From NCBI GenBank assembly GCA_023664305.1, contig JAMPFT010000001.1:166400-230399 (forward strand): a stretch of 64,000 bases of DNA, given 5' to 3'. Made by a program: the position numbers and the translations under genes. The notes under the pieces were generated by a model, which had not been told where the DNA came from, did not search any database, and saw only the letters and a list, made by a program, of their open reading frames with translations. Below, one piece after another: positions 24,445 through 33,860 of the stretch (the stretch's first letter is position 1; each line of letters begins with the position of its first letter). Source of the stretch: a bacterium (GTDB lineage: Bacteria > Bacillota > Clostridia > Lachnospirales > Lachnospiraceae).

Positions 24445-26538
24445 TTACTCTTCCGCATTATTCTCCGCTACGCTCGCCGCTCTCGCCGCCACTTCCTTCT
24501 CCTGTACGTCCGAAGGTGCCTGCTCGTAGCGCACAAACTCATACTCATACTCTCCGCGGCCTCCGGTCATGGAGCGCAGATCGGTGCAGTAACCGAAAAG
24601 ACCGCTCACCGGGATATCCGCTTCAATAATCTGCTTGCCGCCCGGCGCGGGATTCATGCCCAGCACACGTCCCCGCCTCTTGTTCAGGTCGCCCATGACA
24701 TCGCCGGTGTAAGCGTCCGGAACCGTAACCTTCAGGTTCGCGATGGGCTCCAGCAGAACCGGATGCGCCTCCATGAAGCCCTTCTTGAAGGCCTGGATTG
24801 TCGCCATCTTGAACGCCTGCTCCGAGGAGTCCACCGGATGGTAGGAGCCGTCGTACAGCACCGCCTTTACGCCCACGACGGGATAAGCCGCCATAGGTCC
24901 CTTCAGAACGGACTCCTGCAGTCCCTTCTCCACCGCCGGATAATAGTTCTTGGGAACCGCGCCGCCTACGACCTCCTGCTCGAACACATAAGCCTGCTCC
25001 AGATCGTCGGAGGGACTGAAACGCATCTTTACATGACCGTACTGTCCGTGTCCGCCGGACTGCTTCCTGTATTTATACTCCACATCGGACTGCTTTTTGA
25101 TGGTCTCTCTGTAGGCCACCTTGGGCTGAGACAGTTCTACCTCCACCTTATATTCGTTTAAGAGCCTGCTGACGATGATCTCAAGATGCTGGTCGCCCAT
25201 TCCGTAGAGAAGCGTCTGTCGGTTCTCCGCATCGTTTACGGTCTTCATGGTCAGATCCTCATGGCCGATCTTCTGCAGCGCCTGGGAAATCTTATCCACA
25301 TCCGCCTTGTTCTTCGGCTTATAGCGCATATAAGTATAGGGCTTGGAGATCTCAAACTTGCCGAACTTGATCGGCGTCGCCTTGGTAGACAGGCTGTTCC
25401 CGGTTCTGGCCGCCGTCAGCTTCGCCAAAGCGCCGATATCGCCTGCGTGAAGCTCGGGAACCTCTAACGGTTTATTGCCCTGAAGCACATACAGCTTTCC
25501 GATCTTCTCCTCGATCTCCCGATCCACGTTGTAGATCAGATCGTCGGTCTTTAATACGCCGGAGTTCACCTTGATCAGGGAATACTTTCCGATAAAGGGA
25601 TCCACGATGGTCTTCCAGATGTAAGCGGATTTTGCCTTTGCAAAATCATAGTCCGCGTTGTAGATCTCGTTGGTCTTCATATTGATTCCGGCCACCGTGC
25701 GGTTCTCGGGGCTGGGGAAATACTTGACGATATCGTCCAGCAGCGTATAAACGCCCTGGCAAAGCACGTTGGAGCCCATGGTCATGGGCACGATGCTGCA
25801 GTCGCAGACATTGGTTCTAAGAGCAGCCCTGATCTCCGCCTCGGAGAAGGTCTCGCCGCCGAAATAGCGCTCCATCATCTCCTCGCTGGTCTCCGCCACT
25901 GCCTCCATCAGCGTATCCCGGCAGATCTGCAGGTTCGACTTATTGTATTCGGGCACCTCGCAGGGAACGACTTCCTTGCCCTGCCAACGGTTGCCGGTCT
26001 CCGTAATCACGTTGACATAGCCCACAAATTTCTCGTTTTCGCGGATCGGAAGGTTGAAGGGAGCCATCTTCTTACCGTAAAGCGCCGTCATATCCTCCAC
26101 GATCTGACGGAAGGAGGCATTATCCACATCCATATTGGAGACATAGACGATTCTGGGCAGTTTATATTTTTCGCAGAGCTCCCATGCCTTCTGTGCGCCG
26201 ACTTCGATACCGGCCTTGCCGTTTACGACGATGATCGCCGCGCCTGCCGCGCTGACAGCCTCTTCCACCTCTCCGACAAAGTCAAAATAGCCGGGAGCAT
26301 CTATGACGTTAATCTTATACCCATCCCATTCGACAGGGACAACGGAGGTATTAATAGAAAACTGGCGCTTCTGCTCTTCCTTGCTGTAGTCGCTTACGGT
26401 GTTCCCGTCGGTCACTTTTCCCATTCTCGACGTAATGCCGGACAGATAAGCCATAGATTCGACCAGACTTGTCTTTCCGCTTCCGCCGTGACCCAGCAGT
26501 ACCACGTTGCGAATCTTGTCAGTTGTGTAAACTTTCAT
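24445..26538 (-). CDS. Elongation factor G-like GTPase (EF-G paralog)
   Basis: This 697-residue protein has the complete EF-G domain order (G, II, III, IV, V), with domain IV/V motifs such as SGGHGQYGHVKMRF and GRGEYEYEF. The GTPase motifs differ from housekeeping FusA: P-loop GHGGSGKTSLVE rather than AHIDAGKTT, DAPGYFDF instead of DTPGHVDF (catalytic His replaced by Tyr), and SNMDVDN instead of NKMDR. This places it in the EF-G-like/EF-G2 group, whose members may be non-housekeeping and slow or inactive in GTP hydrolysis. ATG 26538 follows GGAGG. It is not linked to rpsL/rpsG/tuf, which fits a paralog. Confidence 0.88.
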   Translation of the reverse strand: MKVYTTDKIRNVVLLGHGGSGKTSLVESMAYLSGITSRMGKVTDGNTVSDYSKEEQKRQFSINTSVVPVEWDGYKINVIDAPGYFDFVGEVEEAVSAAGAAIIVVNGKAGIEVGAQKAWELCEKYKLPRIVYVSNMDVDNASFRQIVEDMTALYGKKMAPFNLPIRENEKFVGYVNVITETGNRWQGKEVVPCEVPEYNKSNLQICRDTLMEAVAETSEEMMERYFGGETFSEAEIRAALRTNVCDCSIVPMTMGSNVLCQGVYTLLDDIVKYFPSPENRTVAGINMKTNEIYNADYDFAKAKSAYIWKTIVDPFIGKYSLIKVNSGVLKTDDLIYNVDREIEEKIGKLYVLQGNKPLEVPELHAGDIGALAKLTAARTGNSLSTKATPIKFGKFEISKPYTYMRYKPKNKADVDKISQALQKIGHEDLTMKTVNDAENRQTLLYGMGDQHLEIIVSRLLNEYKVEVELSQPKVAYRETIKKQSDVEYKYRKQSGGHGQYGHVKMRFSPSDDLEQAYVFEQEVVGGAVPKNYYPAVEKGLQESVLKGPMAAYPVVGVKAVLYDGSYHPVDSSEQAFKMATIQAFKKGFMEAHPVLLEPIANLKVTVPDAYTGDVMGDLNKRRGRVLGMNPAPGGKQIIEADIPVSGLFGYCTDLRSMTGGRGEYEYEFVRYEQAPSDVQEKEVAARAASVAENNAEE

Positions 26539-26615
26539 TTGACGTTCCTCCAATTATATTTAATTTGGGTATTTCGGTATATCCTGAATCGGATTGAAAA
26601 AAATCCCATGCGTTT

Positions 26616-26644
26616 ATTTTACTAAACAATTCCACATTTTACAA
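26616..26644 (-). promoter_or_regulatory. Promoter of the EF-G-like gene
   Basis: TTGTAA (26639-26644), 17 bases, TAAAAT (26616-26621) on the minus strand, about 80 bases before the start at 26538. Confidence 0.6.
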
Positions 26645-26706
26645 GGTAATGTTGTAATCTTTTCATAAATTATTTATCTTTCGCTTCCGAAAGCCGAATG
26701 TTTCTG

Positions 26707-26735
26707 TTGTTTTTCGCGCTGTGAGGTGCTATATT
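26707..26735 (+). promoter_or_regulatory. Promoter of tyrA
   Basis: TTGTTT (26707-26712), 17 bases, TATATT (26730-26735), giving a leader of about 60 bases to the tyrA ATG. It diverges from the EF-G-like promoter. Confidence 0.65.
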
Positions 26736-26799
26736 GAAACGGTAATCGCATTCCAAAAACAAAGCAAAATACAGACTGCGGAAAGGTACAGGTATTCCT

Positions 26800-27900
26800 A
26801 TGTCAGAACTGACCTGCGGGTTTATCGGACTCGGATTGATCGGCGGCTCCATCGCCAAAGCGCTGAAGGAACACGACCGTCATATAAAAATCATTGCTTA
26901 CGACACAAACCCCGATACGCTGGCGGCCGCCAGCCGGGAAGCGGTGGCGGATCATGTCGTCCGCGTCATCGATGAAAGCTTCTCCGCCTGCGACTATCTT
27001 TTTCTCTGCGCCCCGGTACAGAAAAACGACGACAATCTTGCCGCCGTAAAGCGGGTGATGGGAGCGGACTGCCTTCTCACGGACGTGGGAAGCGTTAAAA
27101 CCGCCATTCACCGGTCCGTCCGCGAGGCCGGGCTGGAACATTGCTTTATCGGCGGGCATCCCATGGCCGGAAGCGAACGCACCGGCTTCGTGAACTCCAA
27201 GGCTTCTCTTCTGGAAAACGCGTACTATATTCTCACCCCCACTCCTCTTGTTTCCCGGGAGCGGTTGGAAAAATACCGGGAGCTGGTGCTGCTGATGGGC
27301 GCGATCCCGCTGATTCTAAATTACGAAAAGCATGACTATGTCACCGCCGCGGTCAGCCATCTTCCGCATGTCGTGGCTGCTTCCCTGGTGAATCTTGTCC
27401 GCGACAGCGACTCCGCGGACGGCATCATGCGCCTTGTGGCGGCCGGGGGGTTTAAGGACATTACCCGAATCGCCTCCTCCTCCGCCTCCATGTGGCAGCA
27501 GATCTGCCTCACCAACACCGGGAATATCGCATCCCTTCTGCAGGACTACATCGCCGCGCTCACGGCGGTGCATAAAAGACTGACGGAAGCAGACGGTCAG
27601 GCTCTCTATCATCTATTCGACAGCGCCCGCATTTACCGGGATTCCTTTATCGACGCTTCCAGCGGCCCGATCAAGCGCTCCTACAGCTTCAATGCGGACA
27701 TTGCGGACAAAACGGGAGCTCTGGCGCATATCGCCATGCTGCTGGCAGAACATGGTGTCAACATCAAAAACATCGGTATCGCCCACAACCGAGAGTCGGA
27801 GGACGGCGTTTTAAAGGTCGAGGTCTACGACGAGGCTTCTCTGGACACCGCGGTCTCGATCCTGCGGACGGCGGGCTACACCCTGCACGTCAGGGACTGA
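26800..27900 (+). CDS. tyrA: Prephenate dehydrogenase with ACT domain
   Basis: This 366-residue enzyme converts prephenate to 4-hydroxyphenylpyruvate for tyrosine. It has the Rossmann motif GLGLIGGSIAKAL (residues 8-20), active-site GGHPMAGSERTGF, and SHLPHVVAASLVN. The C-terminal 70 residues form an ACT domain (ADIADKTGALAHIAMLLAEH), expected to mediate tyrosine feedback. It is a single gene rather than part of an aro cluster here. Its stop overlaps the 3' end of the convergent vanZ-like gene by 11 bases. Confidence 0.96.
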   Translation: MSELTCGFIGLGLIGGSIAKALKEHDRHIKIIAYDTNPDTLAAASREAVADHVVRVIDESFSACDYLFLCAPVQKNDDNLAAVKRVMGADCLLTDVGSVKTAIHRSVREAGLEHCFIGGHPMAGSERTGFVNSKASLLENAYYILTPTPLVSRERLEKYRELVLLMGAIPLILNYEKHDYVTAAVSHLPHVVAASLVNLVRDSDSADGIMRLVAAGGFKDITRIASSSASMWQQICLTNTGNIASLLQDYIAALTAVHKRLTEADGQALYHLFDSARIYRDSFIDASSGPIKRSYSFNADIADKTGALAHIAMLLAEHGVNIKNIGIAHNRESEDGVLKVEVYDEASLDTAVSILRTAGYTLHVRD

Positions 27901-28378
27901 CTCTCCGCCTCCTTTGGCATTTTGCCAAAAGGAGGCACATCAGCATACCGAAAGCTCCGCCACAGGTATCCAGAAGCACATCCGCCATACTGCCATACCG
28001 TCCCGGCACGAAAAGCTGGTGAAATTCATCCGAAGCGGCGGACAAAAACACCCACACCACCGTAAAAAGACACCTTTTTCTGCCCGGGCGCGTCCATTGG
28101 CTCAACAGCACATACACCAGCACTCCCATACAGGCATATTCCATAAAATGCGCCAGTTTCCGGATCGGGTGTTCAAAATATTCCGCCAAATCTTCCATAA
28201 ACATCTCGCTCCACTGTCTGCCGGACAGATTGTTTATCCATTCCACGCACTTCTCGGAGATCATCTGGCTGAAGCTCCCCGACTGCTCGCCGTCCTGCGC
28301 CGAAAAACCGAATATCATAATATAAAGTGCCAGTAACAGAATCGTTACCGGCACCGTGATTGCAACTTTTCTTTTCAC
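27890..28378 (-). CDS. VanZ-like membrane protein
   Basis: This 162-residue protein has four hydrophobic segments and the VanZ family signatures SAQDGEQSG after the first span, RKLAHFMEYACMGVL and SDEFHQLFVPGRYGSMADVLLDTCGG. The family is named after a teicoplanin-resistance gene, but most members have unknown roles. GTG 28378 starts 3 bases after the PilZ gene stop, so the pair is one operon. The last codons encode the hairpin at 27907-27936. Confidence 0.9.
   Translation of the reverse strand: MKRKVAITVPVTILLLALYIMIFGFSAQDGEQSGSFSQMISEKCVEWINNLSGRQWSEMFMEDLAEYFEHPIRKLAHFMEYACMGVLVYVLLSQWTRPGRKRCLFTVVWVFLSAASDEFHQLFVPGRYGSMADVLLDTCGGAFGMLMCLLLAKCQRRRRVSP
27907..27936 (+). terminator. Hairpin after tyrA, inside the vanZ 3' end
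   Basis: Arms GCCTCCTTTGGC and GCCAAAAGGAGGC (one bulged A) begin 6 bases after the tyrA stop. There is no long T tract, so it may be an RNA 3'-end stabiliser or weak terminator. The same bases encode the last codons of the vanZ-like gene. Confidence 0.5.
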
Positions 28379-28381
28379 CCT

Positions 28382-28720
28382 TTACTGCTCTTCCATTTCC
28401 GTCACGGTCTGATAAGTTGAAATCCTGATGGAATCCAGTTCGGGCATCCCGATAAAGACCGCGCCGTAAGCGTACTTTCCCGCCATCAGTTCAATCCTGA
28501 CGATCTGCAGGAACGCGTGAATCACTTCCTTGGTCCAGATCGTGAGATAGGACTCGTAAATCTCCCCGATTCTCAGGGGCTCGGAGCATTCGAAGCCGAT
28601 GCCGGTTTTTGACACATCCAGAATATCAATAACCACTTCCTTGTTGCTGTCGCCGTCCAGCCGCTTTATCATGAGCTTTGATTCCAGGTTTGTTCTTTTT
28701 GTTCTTCTTCTCTCTGCCAC
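28382..28720 (-). CDS. PilZ-domain protein (cyclic di-GMP effector candidate)
   Basis: A 112-residue protein of a single PilZ domain. The cyclic di-GMP-binding arginine motif is at the N-terminus (ERRRTKR) and the second motif is DVSKTGIGFEC (D/N-x-S-x-x-G). The start is taken as GTG 28720, with AAGGAG 9 bases upstream. The longer frame from 28777 would begin at or before the transcription start predicted from the promoter at 28768-28796, so it is rejected. With cheR in the window it suggests motility or attachment control, but the partner is unknown. Confidence 0.88.
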   Translation of the reverse strand: MAERRRTKRTNLESKLMIKRLDGDSNKEVVIDILDVSKTGIGFECSEPLRIGEIYESYLTIWTKEVIHAFLQIVRIELMAGKYAYGAVFIGMPELDSIRISTYQTVTEMEEQ

Positions 28721-28767
28721 TTTTACCTTCTCCTTACGTTTTATTGTGAAGACCACCCACTGCAATA

Positions 28768-28796
28768 AGTATATCACCTTCCGGCCGTAACCTCAA
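28768..28796 (-). promoter_or_regulatory. Promoter of the pilZ-vanZ operon
   Basis: TTGAGG (28791-28796), 17 bases, TATACT (28768-28773) on the minus strand. It supports the shorter PilZ start. Confidence 0.65.
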
Positions 28797-28852
28797 GTAC
28801 AAATCTGAAATCGCGCCATTTTTGCGCCATTTTACAAAAGCAGGACCTTGTG

Positions 28853-29884
28853 TCAAATTATAAGCATCGCATCCCCAAAGCTGAAGAACCGATACCTCTC
28901 CCGGACGGCCTCCTCATACGCGTTCAACACGTTCTCTCTGCCTGCAAACGCGCTGACCAGCATGACCAGCGTGGACTCCGGCAGATGAAAATTCGTAATC
29001 AGCCCGTCCAACACCCTGAACCGGTAGCCCGGATAAATAAAAATCTCCGTATTTCCGCTCCCGGCCTTCACTTCCCCGTTCTCCTCCGCCGCGCTCTCCA
29101 ACGTTCTGCAGCTGGTGGTGCCCACACAGATTACGCGGCCGCCGGCGGCTTTTGTACGGTTGATCGTTTCCGCCGCCTCCTCCGTAATCTCATAATATTC
29201 GGAGTGCATATGATGCTCCAGAATATTGTCTTCCTTCACGGGCCGGAAGGTTCCCAGCCCTACATGAAGCGTCACAAAAACGATCCGGATTCCCGCCGCT
29301 TTGACCCGCTCCAGCAGCTCCTCCGTGAAATGCAGCCCCGCCGTTGGTGCCGCCGCGGAGCCCTCGCATTTTGCGTATACGGTCTGATAGCGGTTCCTGT
29401 CCTGAAGCTTATGGGTGATATAGGGCGGCAGGGGCATCTCCCCCAGCCTGTCTAAAATCTCCTCCCAGATCCCCTCGTACCCGAAACGGATCAGGCGGTT
29501 TCCTTCCTCGACGGTCTCAAGCACCTCAGCCTTCAAAATCCCGCCGCCAAAGGAAAGTCTGGAGCCGGGTCTGCATTTCTTTCCCGGCCTTACCAGCGTC
29601 TCCCAGACGTCGCCTTCCTTTCGCTTAAGCAGAAGCACCTCTACGCGTCCGCCGGTTCCCTCCCGCTCTCCCAGCAGTCTCGCGGGAATCACCTTCGTAT
29701 TGTTTAACACCAGACAGTCTCCCGGCTTCAGATAATCCGCGATATCGCGGAACACACGGTGGGCCGTCTCCCCGGAATGCCGGTTAAGCACCAGAAGCCT
29801 GGATGCGGAACGCTCCTTTAGAGGATCCTGGGCAATCAGTTCCCCCGGCAAGTCAAAATAAAAATCCGATTTTTTTAATTCCAT
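28853..29884 (-). CDS. queA: S-adenosylmethionine:tRNA ribosyltransferase-isomerase
   Basis: This 343-residue enzyme of queuosine synthesis transfers the ribosyl group of SAM to preQ1 at the tRNA wobble base. Characteristic stretches are [27 protein letters not shown] (here [15 protein letters not shown]), [10 protein letters not shown] and [22 protein letters not shown] 29884 follows AAGGA. It begins 11 bases after the M18 aminopeptidase stop, so the two form an operon with no obvious functional link. No tgt or preQ1 riboswitch is visible in the window. Confidence 0.96.
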   Translation of the reverse strand: MELKKSDFYFDLPGELIAQDPLKERSASRLLVLNRHSGETAHRVFRDIADYLKPGDCLVLNNTKVIPARLLGEREGTGGRVEVLLLKRKEGDVWETLVRPGKKCRPGSRLSFGGGILKAEVLETVEEGNRLIRFGYEGIWEEILDRLGEMPLPPYITHKLQDRNRYQTVYAKCEGSAAAPTAGLHFTEELLERVKAAGIRIVFVTLHVGLGTFRPVKEDNILEHHMHSEYYEITEEAAETINRTKAAGGRVICVGTTSCRTLESAAEENGEVKAGSGNTEIFIYPGYRFRVLDGLITNFHLPESTLVMLVSAFAGRENVLNAYEEAVRERYRFFSFGDAMLII

Positions 29885-29895
29885 CTCACAAATCC

Positions 29896-31323
29896 TTACA
29901 GATCCGCCTTTTTCGCAAACGCAATGTAGCCTTTGTACGCCTCAAAGATATCCGCCTTGCTGGTGGCCTCCCAGGGGGCGTGCATATTCAGCACCGCTAC
30001 GCCGCTGTCGATCACGTTCATCCCGTACAGCGCCAGGATATAGGCGATGGTTCCGCCTCCGCCCACGTCTACCTTGCCGAGCTCCGCCGTCTGATAAACG
30101 ACTTTTTCCTCATCCATGATGCTGCGCAGATGAGCGATATATTCCGCGTTCGCGTCATTGGAGCCGGATTTTCCCCTGGAACCCGTAAACTTGTTAAACA
30201 CCATGCCTGCGCCCATCCACGCCGCATTTTTCGTCTCAAAGCAGGAGCGGAAGCCCGGATCGAAGGCTGCGCTGACATCGGAGGAAAGCATACAGCTGCG
30301 GGCCAGACATCTTCTGACATTCATCTCGCTGTACTCTCCCGTCAGATTCATCACCTCCGCCACCGCGTTTTCAAAGAATCTGGACCGCATGCCGGTCGCT
30401 CCCACGGAGCCGATCTCCTCCTTATCCACGAGGATACAGCAGACCGTCCTGGAGGTCTCTCCCACATCCAGCATCGCGCGCATGGAGGTAAACGCGCAGA
30501 CTCTGTCGTCCTGGCCGTAGGCAAGAATCATGCTGCGGTCAAGCCCTGCTTCTCTCGCCTTTCCCGCGGGAACGATTTCCAGCTCCGCGGAAAGGAAATC
30601 ATCCTCCTCGATATCGTAGGTCTCCTTCAAAATGTCCAACACGCCGGACTTGATCACGGCTTTCGCCTTTTCCTTCGCCTCGTCGGTCTCCTTTTCCTCC
30701 TCGCCGATGACGATGGGTCTGGAGCCCACGATCAGATCCAGGGCCTCTCCCTCGATCACCTTGGCCGCCTTCTTTTCCAGCTGCTCTCCCGCCAGATGAA
30801 TCAGCAGATCCGACACGAAAAACACCGGATCGTCCTCGTTCTCGCCGATATTCAGCTCCACGGCCACGCCGTCCTTTTTCACCACTACGCCGTGAATCGC
30901 AAGGGGCAGCGCTACCCACTGGTATTTCTTGACGCCGCCGTAATAATGGGTATCCAGGTAGGCAAACGCGTGGTCTCCGTCTTCAAACAGCGGATTCTGC
31001 TTTACGTCCAGCCTGGGGCTGTCGATATGGGCGCCCAGAATATTGAGGCCCTCCGTCATCGGCTTCTCGCCGATCCGGAACATGACGATGGACTTGTTCA
31101 TCCATACGCTGTACACCTTATCTCCCTTTTTCAGCCCCTCGCCGTTTTTGATCAGACTTTCCAACTCCCGGTAGCCGTCCGCCTCGACCGTGTTGACGAT
31201 CGTGTCGATACACTCCCGCTCCGTTTTCCCGTTATCCAGGAAAACCCTGTACTCGCTGCAGAGCTTCTCCAGCCTTTCCAGATCCTTCTCCTCATATTTT
31301 TTCCATGCGCATTCCCTGTCCAT
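29896..31323 (-). CDS. apeA: M18-family aminopeptidase (probable aspartyl/acidic type 1)
   Basis: This 475-residue metallo-aminopeptidase has the family's metal-binding motifs: [12 protein letters not shown] near residue 102, [19 protein letters not shown] and the late NMHAPWE. It is cytoplasmic with no signal peptide. It differs from the M42 family by length and the TrpTyr-poor middle domain that inserts the dimerisation segment. ATG 31323 follows AGGAGGAAGAG. It is the first gene of the queA unit. Confidence 0.9.
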   Translation of the reverse strand: MDRECAWKKYEEKDLERLEKLCSEYRVFLDNGKTERECIDTIVNTVEADGYRELESLIKNGEGLKKGDKVYSVWMNKSIVMFRIGEKPMTEGLNILGAHIDSPRLDVKQNPLFEDGDHAFAYLDTHYYGGVKKYQWVALPLAIHGVVVKKDGVAVELNIGENEDDPVFFVSDLLIHLAGEQLEKKAAKVIEGEALDLIVGSRPIVIGEEEKETDEAKEKAKAVIKSGVLDILKETYDIEEDDFLSAELEIVPAGKAREAGLDRSMILAYGQDDRVCAFTSMRAMLDVGETSRTVCCILVDKEEIGSVGATGMRSRFFENAVAEVMNLTGEYSEMNVRRCLARSCMLSSDVSAAFDPGFRSCFETKNAAWMGAGMVFNKFTGSRGKSGSNDANAEYIAHLRSIMDEEKVVYQTAELGKVDVGGGGTIAYILALYGMNVIDSGVAVLNMHAPWEATSKADIFEAYKGYIAFAKKADL

Positions 31324-31416
31324 TGCTCTCTTCCTCCTGTTTTCTTTTCGTGCGGCCCTGCATCCGCTTCCCGCGGCAAGTGTCCGCCGCCGTTTCCATC
31401 CGAAGCGCTCTTCCTC

Positions 31417-33837
31417 TTAGCTTCTCAGATCGATATCCAGCTTATTCTTCAGATTCTTCAATATTTTTTTCACGAACCGTTCTACGGAATCCGCCTCAAA
31501 AGCCTCCTCGCCGGGCACAAAACGGATCGAAAACGCCATGCTCTTTTTGTCCTTCGGAATCTGTCCTCCCTCATACACATCGAACAGTCTGATGTCGCCG
31601 ATATAAGAACAGGACTGCCGGATCACCTCCTCCACCTGCCCGCAGGTGACGTCCTTATTCATCACAAGGGCAAGATCCCGGCTCTCCTCCGGATACCTGG
31701 ACAAAGGCGTAAATGCCGCCTTGCCCGCCTTTAATCCGGAAAGCTTTTTCAGATCGATCTCCAAAAGATACGCGTCGCATCTTAAGTCAAGCTCTTCCGC
31801 CACCTCATACGCCACCTTCCCCAGATAACCGACCTGCTCTCCCTCACAAAAGATCGACGCGGTCTGGTACGGGTGCAGGAAGGGCTTCCTATCCGGCGCA
31901 TACTCAAACTTCACAAACAAAGTTTCCGCTGCCTTCTGCGCGATTCCTTTCAGCGTAAAGAAGCTCTCTTCCCCGCCAAAAATACCGACGCAAAGAGTCT
32001 TGCGCTCGTCGGGATACCCCTGAAGCGGCAGCTCCTTCGGCACAAAAACATTGCCCAGTTCAAACAATCTTCCCTCCAGATTTCCCTTCTTCTGGTTTCT
32101 GGAGACAGCGCCCAGCATGGACGCCGCCAGCGTCGTCCGCATCAGGGACAGCTCTTCGTTGATCGGATTCAGGATCCGGATGGTTCTCCGCCAGGGATCG
32201 TCCTCCGGCAGCCGCAGCAGATCCAGATCGGAGGGCGAGAAGAAGGAATAGTGGATACACTCGTAAGCGCCGACGCCGCAGAGAGCTCTCTTCAGCCGCA
32301 GCTCCTTTTGCTGCCTCCGGTTTAATCCGCCCATGGTAACCTTGGCCTCCGGCAGGAAAGCAGGCGTCACATGGTCGTAGCCGTACATGCGGATCACTTC
32401 CTCCGCCACATCCTGATAGGACTCCATATCCTCGCGGTACGCAGGCGCCTGCAGCGTCAGCTCATCCCCTTCGATCACAGGCGCAAACTGCAGATTTTTC
32501 ATAATGCGCAGAATTTCTTCCTCCGGGACTTCGATTCCCAGCACATCGTTAACCCGTCTGATACTCACCTTCAATTCCCTAGGCTCCACGGAATTTCCGA
32601 CATTGACGTCCACATGCGTGGAGGATACCTTGCCGCAGCCCAGCTCCTCGACCAGATGCAGGGCTCTCTTCATGGCCTGGACGGTCGCGTACTCGTCCAC
32701 TCCCTTCTCGTATCTGGCGCTGGAGTCCGTCCTCTTTCCCAGCGCCCGCGAGGTCTTTCTGATATTGTCGCGGGCAAACTTCGCGGACTCAAACAGCACC
32801 TCCGCGGTAGTATCGCGGATCTCGGAATTGAGTCCGCCCATCACTCCCGCCAGCGCCACAGGCTTTACGCCGTCGCAGATCACAAGATTGTCCCTGTTTA
32901 ACGCATACTCCTGGGAGTCCAGGGTGACGATCTTCTCCTGCTCTCCGGCGCGTCTGACCCGGATCTCGTTTCCCTCCAGATAGTCGCAGTCAAAGGCGTG
33001 CATGGGCTGCCCCATCTCCAGCAGCACATAGTTGGTAATATCCACGATGTTGGAGATTGCGTCCTGTCCCACCAGCGCCAGCCTGCGCTTCATCCACTGG
33101 GGCGACTCCCCGATCTTCACGTCGTACACATAGTGCCCGATATATCTCGGGCAAAGCTCCGGCGCGTCCACCGTCACGCGGAAACCTTCCTTTTTGACCT
33201 CTGTGGGCGTATAATCCGTTGCAGGCGGCTTCAACTCCTGATCCAGCGCCGCCGCCACCTCTCTTGCAATTCCGAGAATACTCTGGCAGTCTGGTCTGTT
33301 CGCCGTGACGGAAATATCAAAAATCCAGTCGTCCAGCCCAAGCAGGGGCTTCACGTCCGCCCCCGGCTCGGCGTCCTCCGGCAGGACCAACAGTCCATTG
33401 TACCCTCCCCCGGGGAAAAGATTTTCGGTGACTCCCAACTCCACGCCGGAACAGAGCATCCCTTCGGACTCATAGCCCCGAAGCTTTCCCTTTTTGATGG
33501 TCATGACGCCTTCCACCGTCTTGTGATCCTTCGCCGTCATATAGACCGTCGCTCCCGTCAGCGCCAGGGGGAACTTCCCACCGGCACAGACATTATCCGC
33601 CCCGCAGCAGACCTGAAAGCTTCCGTGTACCCCGGCGTTTACCCTGCAGACATGCAGATGGGTTTCGGGAATAGGCTCGCACTCTTCCACAAGTCCTACC
33701 ACCACATTGCCGATCTCTTTTCCGACCTCCGTCAGCTCCTCCACCTCAAATCCGCAGGAAAACAGCTTTTTCTCCAGCTCCTGGGGCGTGATATTGATCT
33801 CCACATATTCCTTTAACCAACTAAGCGGTACTAACAT
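31417..33837 (-). CDS. pheT: Phenylalanyl-tRNA synthetase beta subunit
   Basis: This 806-residue protein has the full bacterial layout: N-terminal tRNA-binding EMAP-like domain (residues about 40-150, GGKFPLALTGATVYM), B3/B4 editing domain (about 210-390), B5 and the catalytic-like core, and a C-terminal ferredoxin-fold anticodon-binding domain ending SIRFVPGEEAFEADSVERFV. ATG 33837 follows GGAGGGT. It lies 23 bases after pheS and shares the T-box leader. Confidence 0.97.
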   Translation of the reverse strand: MLVPLSWLKEYVEINITPQELEKKLFSCGFEVEELTEVGKEIGNVVVGLVEECEPIPETHLHVCRVNAGVHGSFQVCCGADNVCAGGKFPLALTGATVYMTAKDHKTVEGVMTIKKGKLRGYESEGMLCSGVELGVTENLFPGGGYNGLLVLPEDAEPGADVKPLLGLDDWIFDISVTANRPDCQSILGIAREVAAALDQELKPPATDYTPTEVKKEGFRVTVDAPELCPRYIGHYVYDVKIGESPQWMKRRLALVGQDAISNIVDITNYVLLEMGQPMHAFDCDYLEGNEIRVRRAGEQEKIVTLDSQEYALNRDNLVICDGVKPVALAGVMGGLNSEIRDTTAEVLFESAKFARDNIRKTSRALGKRTDSSARYEKGVDEYATVQAMKRALHLVEELGCGKVSSTHVDVNVGNSVEPRELKVSIRRVNDVLGIEVPEEEILRIMKNLQFAPVIEGDELTLQAPAYREDMESYQDVAEEVIRMYGYDHVTPAFLPEAKVTMGGLNRRQQKELRLKRALCGVGAYECIHYSFFSPSDLDLLRLPEDDPWRRTIRILNPINEELSLMRTTLAASMLGAVSRNQKKGNLEGRLFELGNVFVPKELPLQGYPDERKTLCVGIFGGEESFFTLKGIAQKAAETLFVKFEYAPDRKPFLHPYQTASIFCEGEQVGYLGKVAYEVAEELDLRCDAYLLEIDLKKLSGLKAGKAAFTPLSRYPEESRDLALVMNKDVTCGQVEEVIRQSCSYIGDIRLFDVYEGGQIPKDKKSMAFSIRFVPGEEAFEADSVERFVKKILKNLKNKLDIDLRS

Positions 33838-33860
33838 ATCCTTTACCCTCCTTCCGATGC

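Noticed and set aside
29803-31734. 643-codon open frame on the plus strand
   Set aside because: Antisense to queA, the M18 aminopeptidase and pheT, all with clear family motifs; shadow frame.
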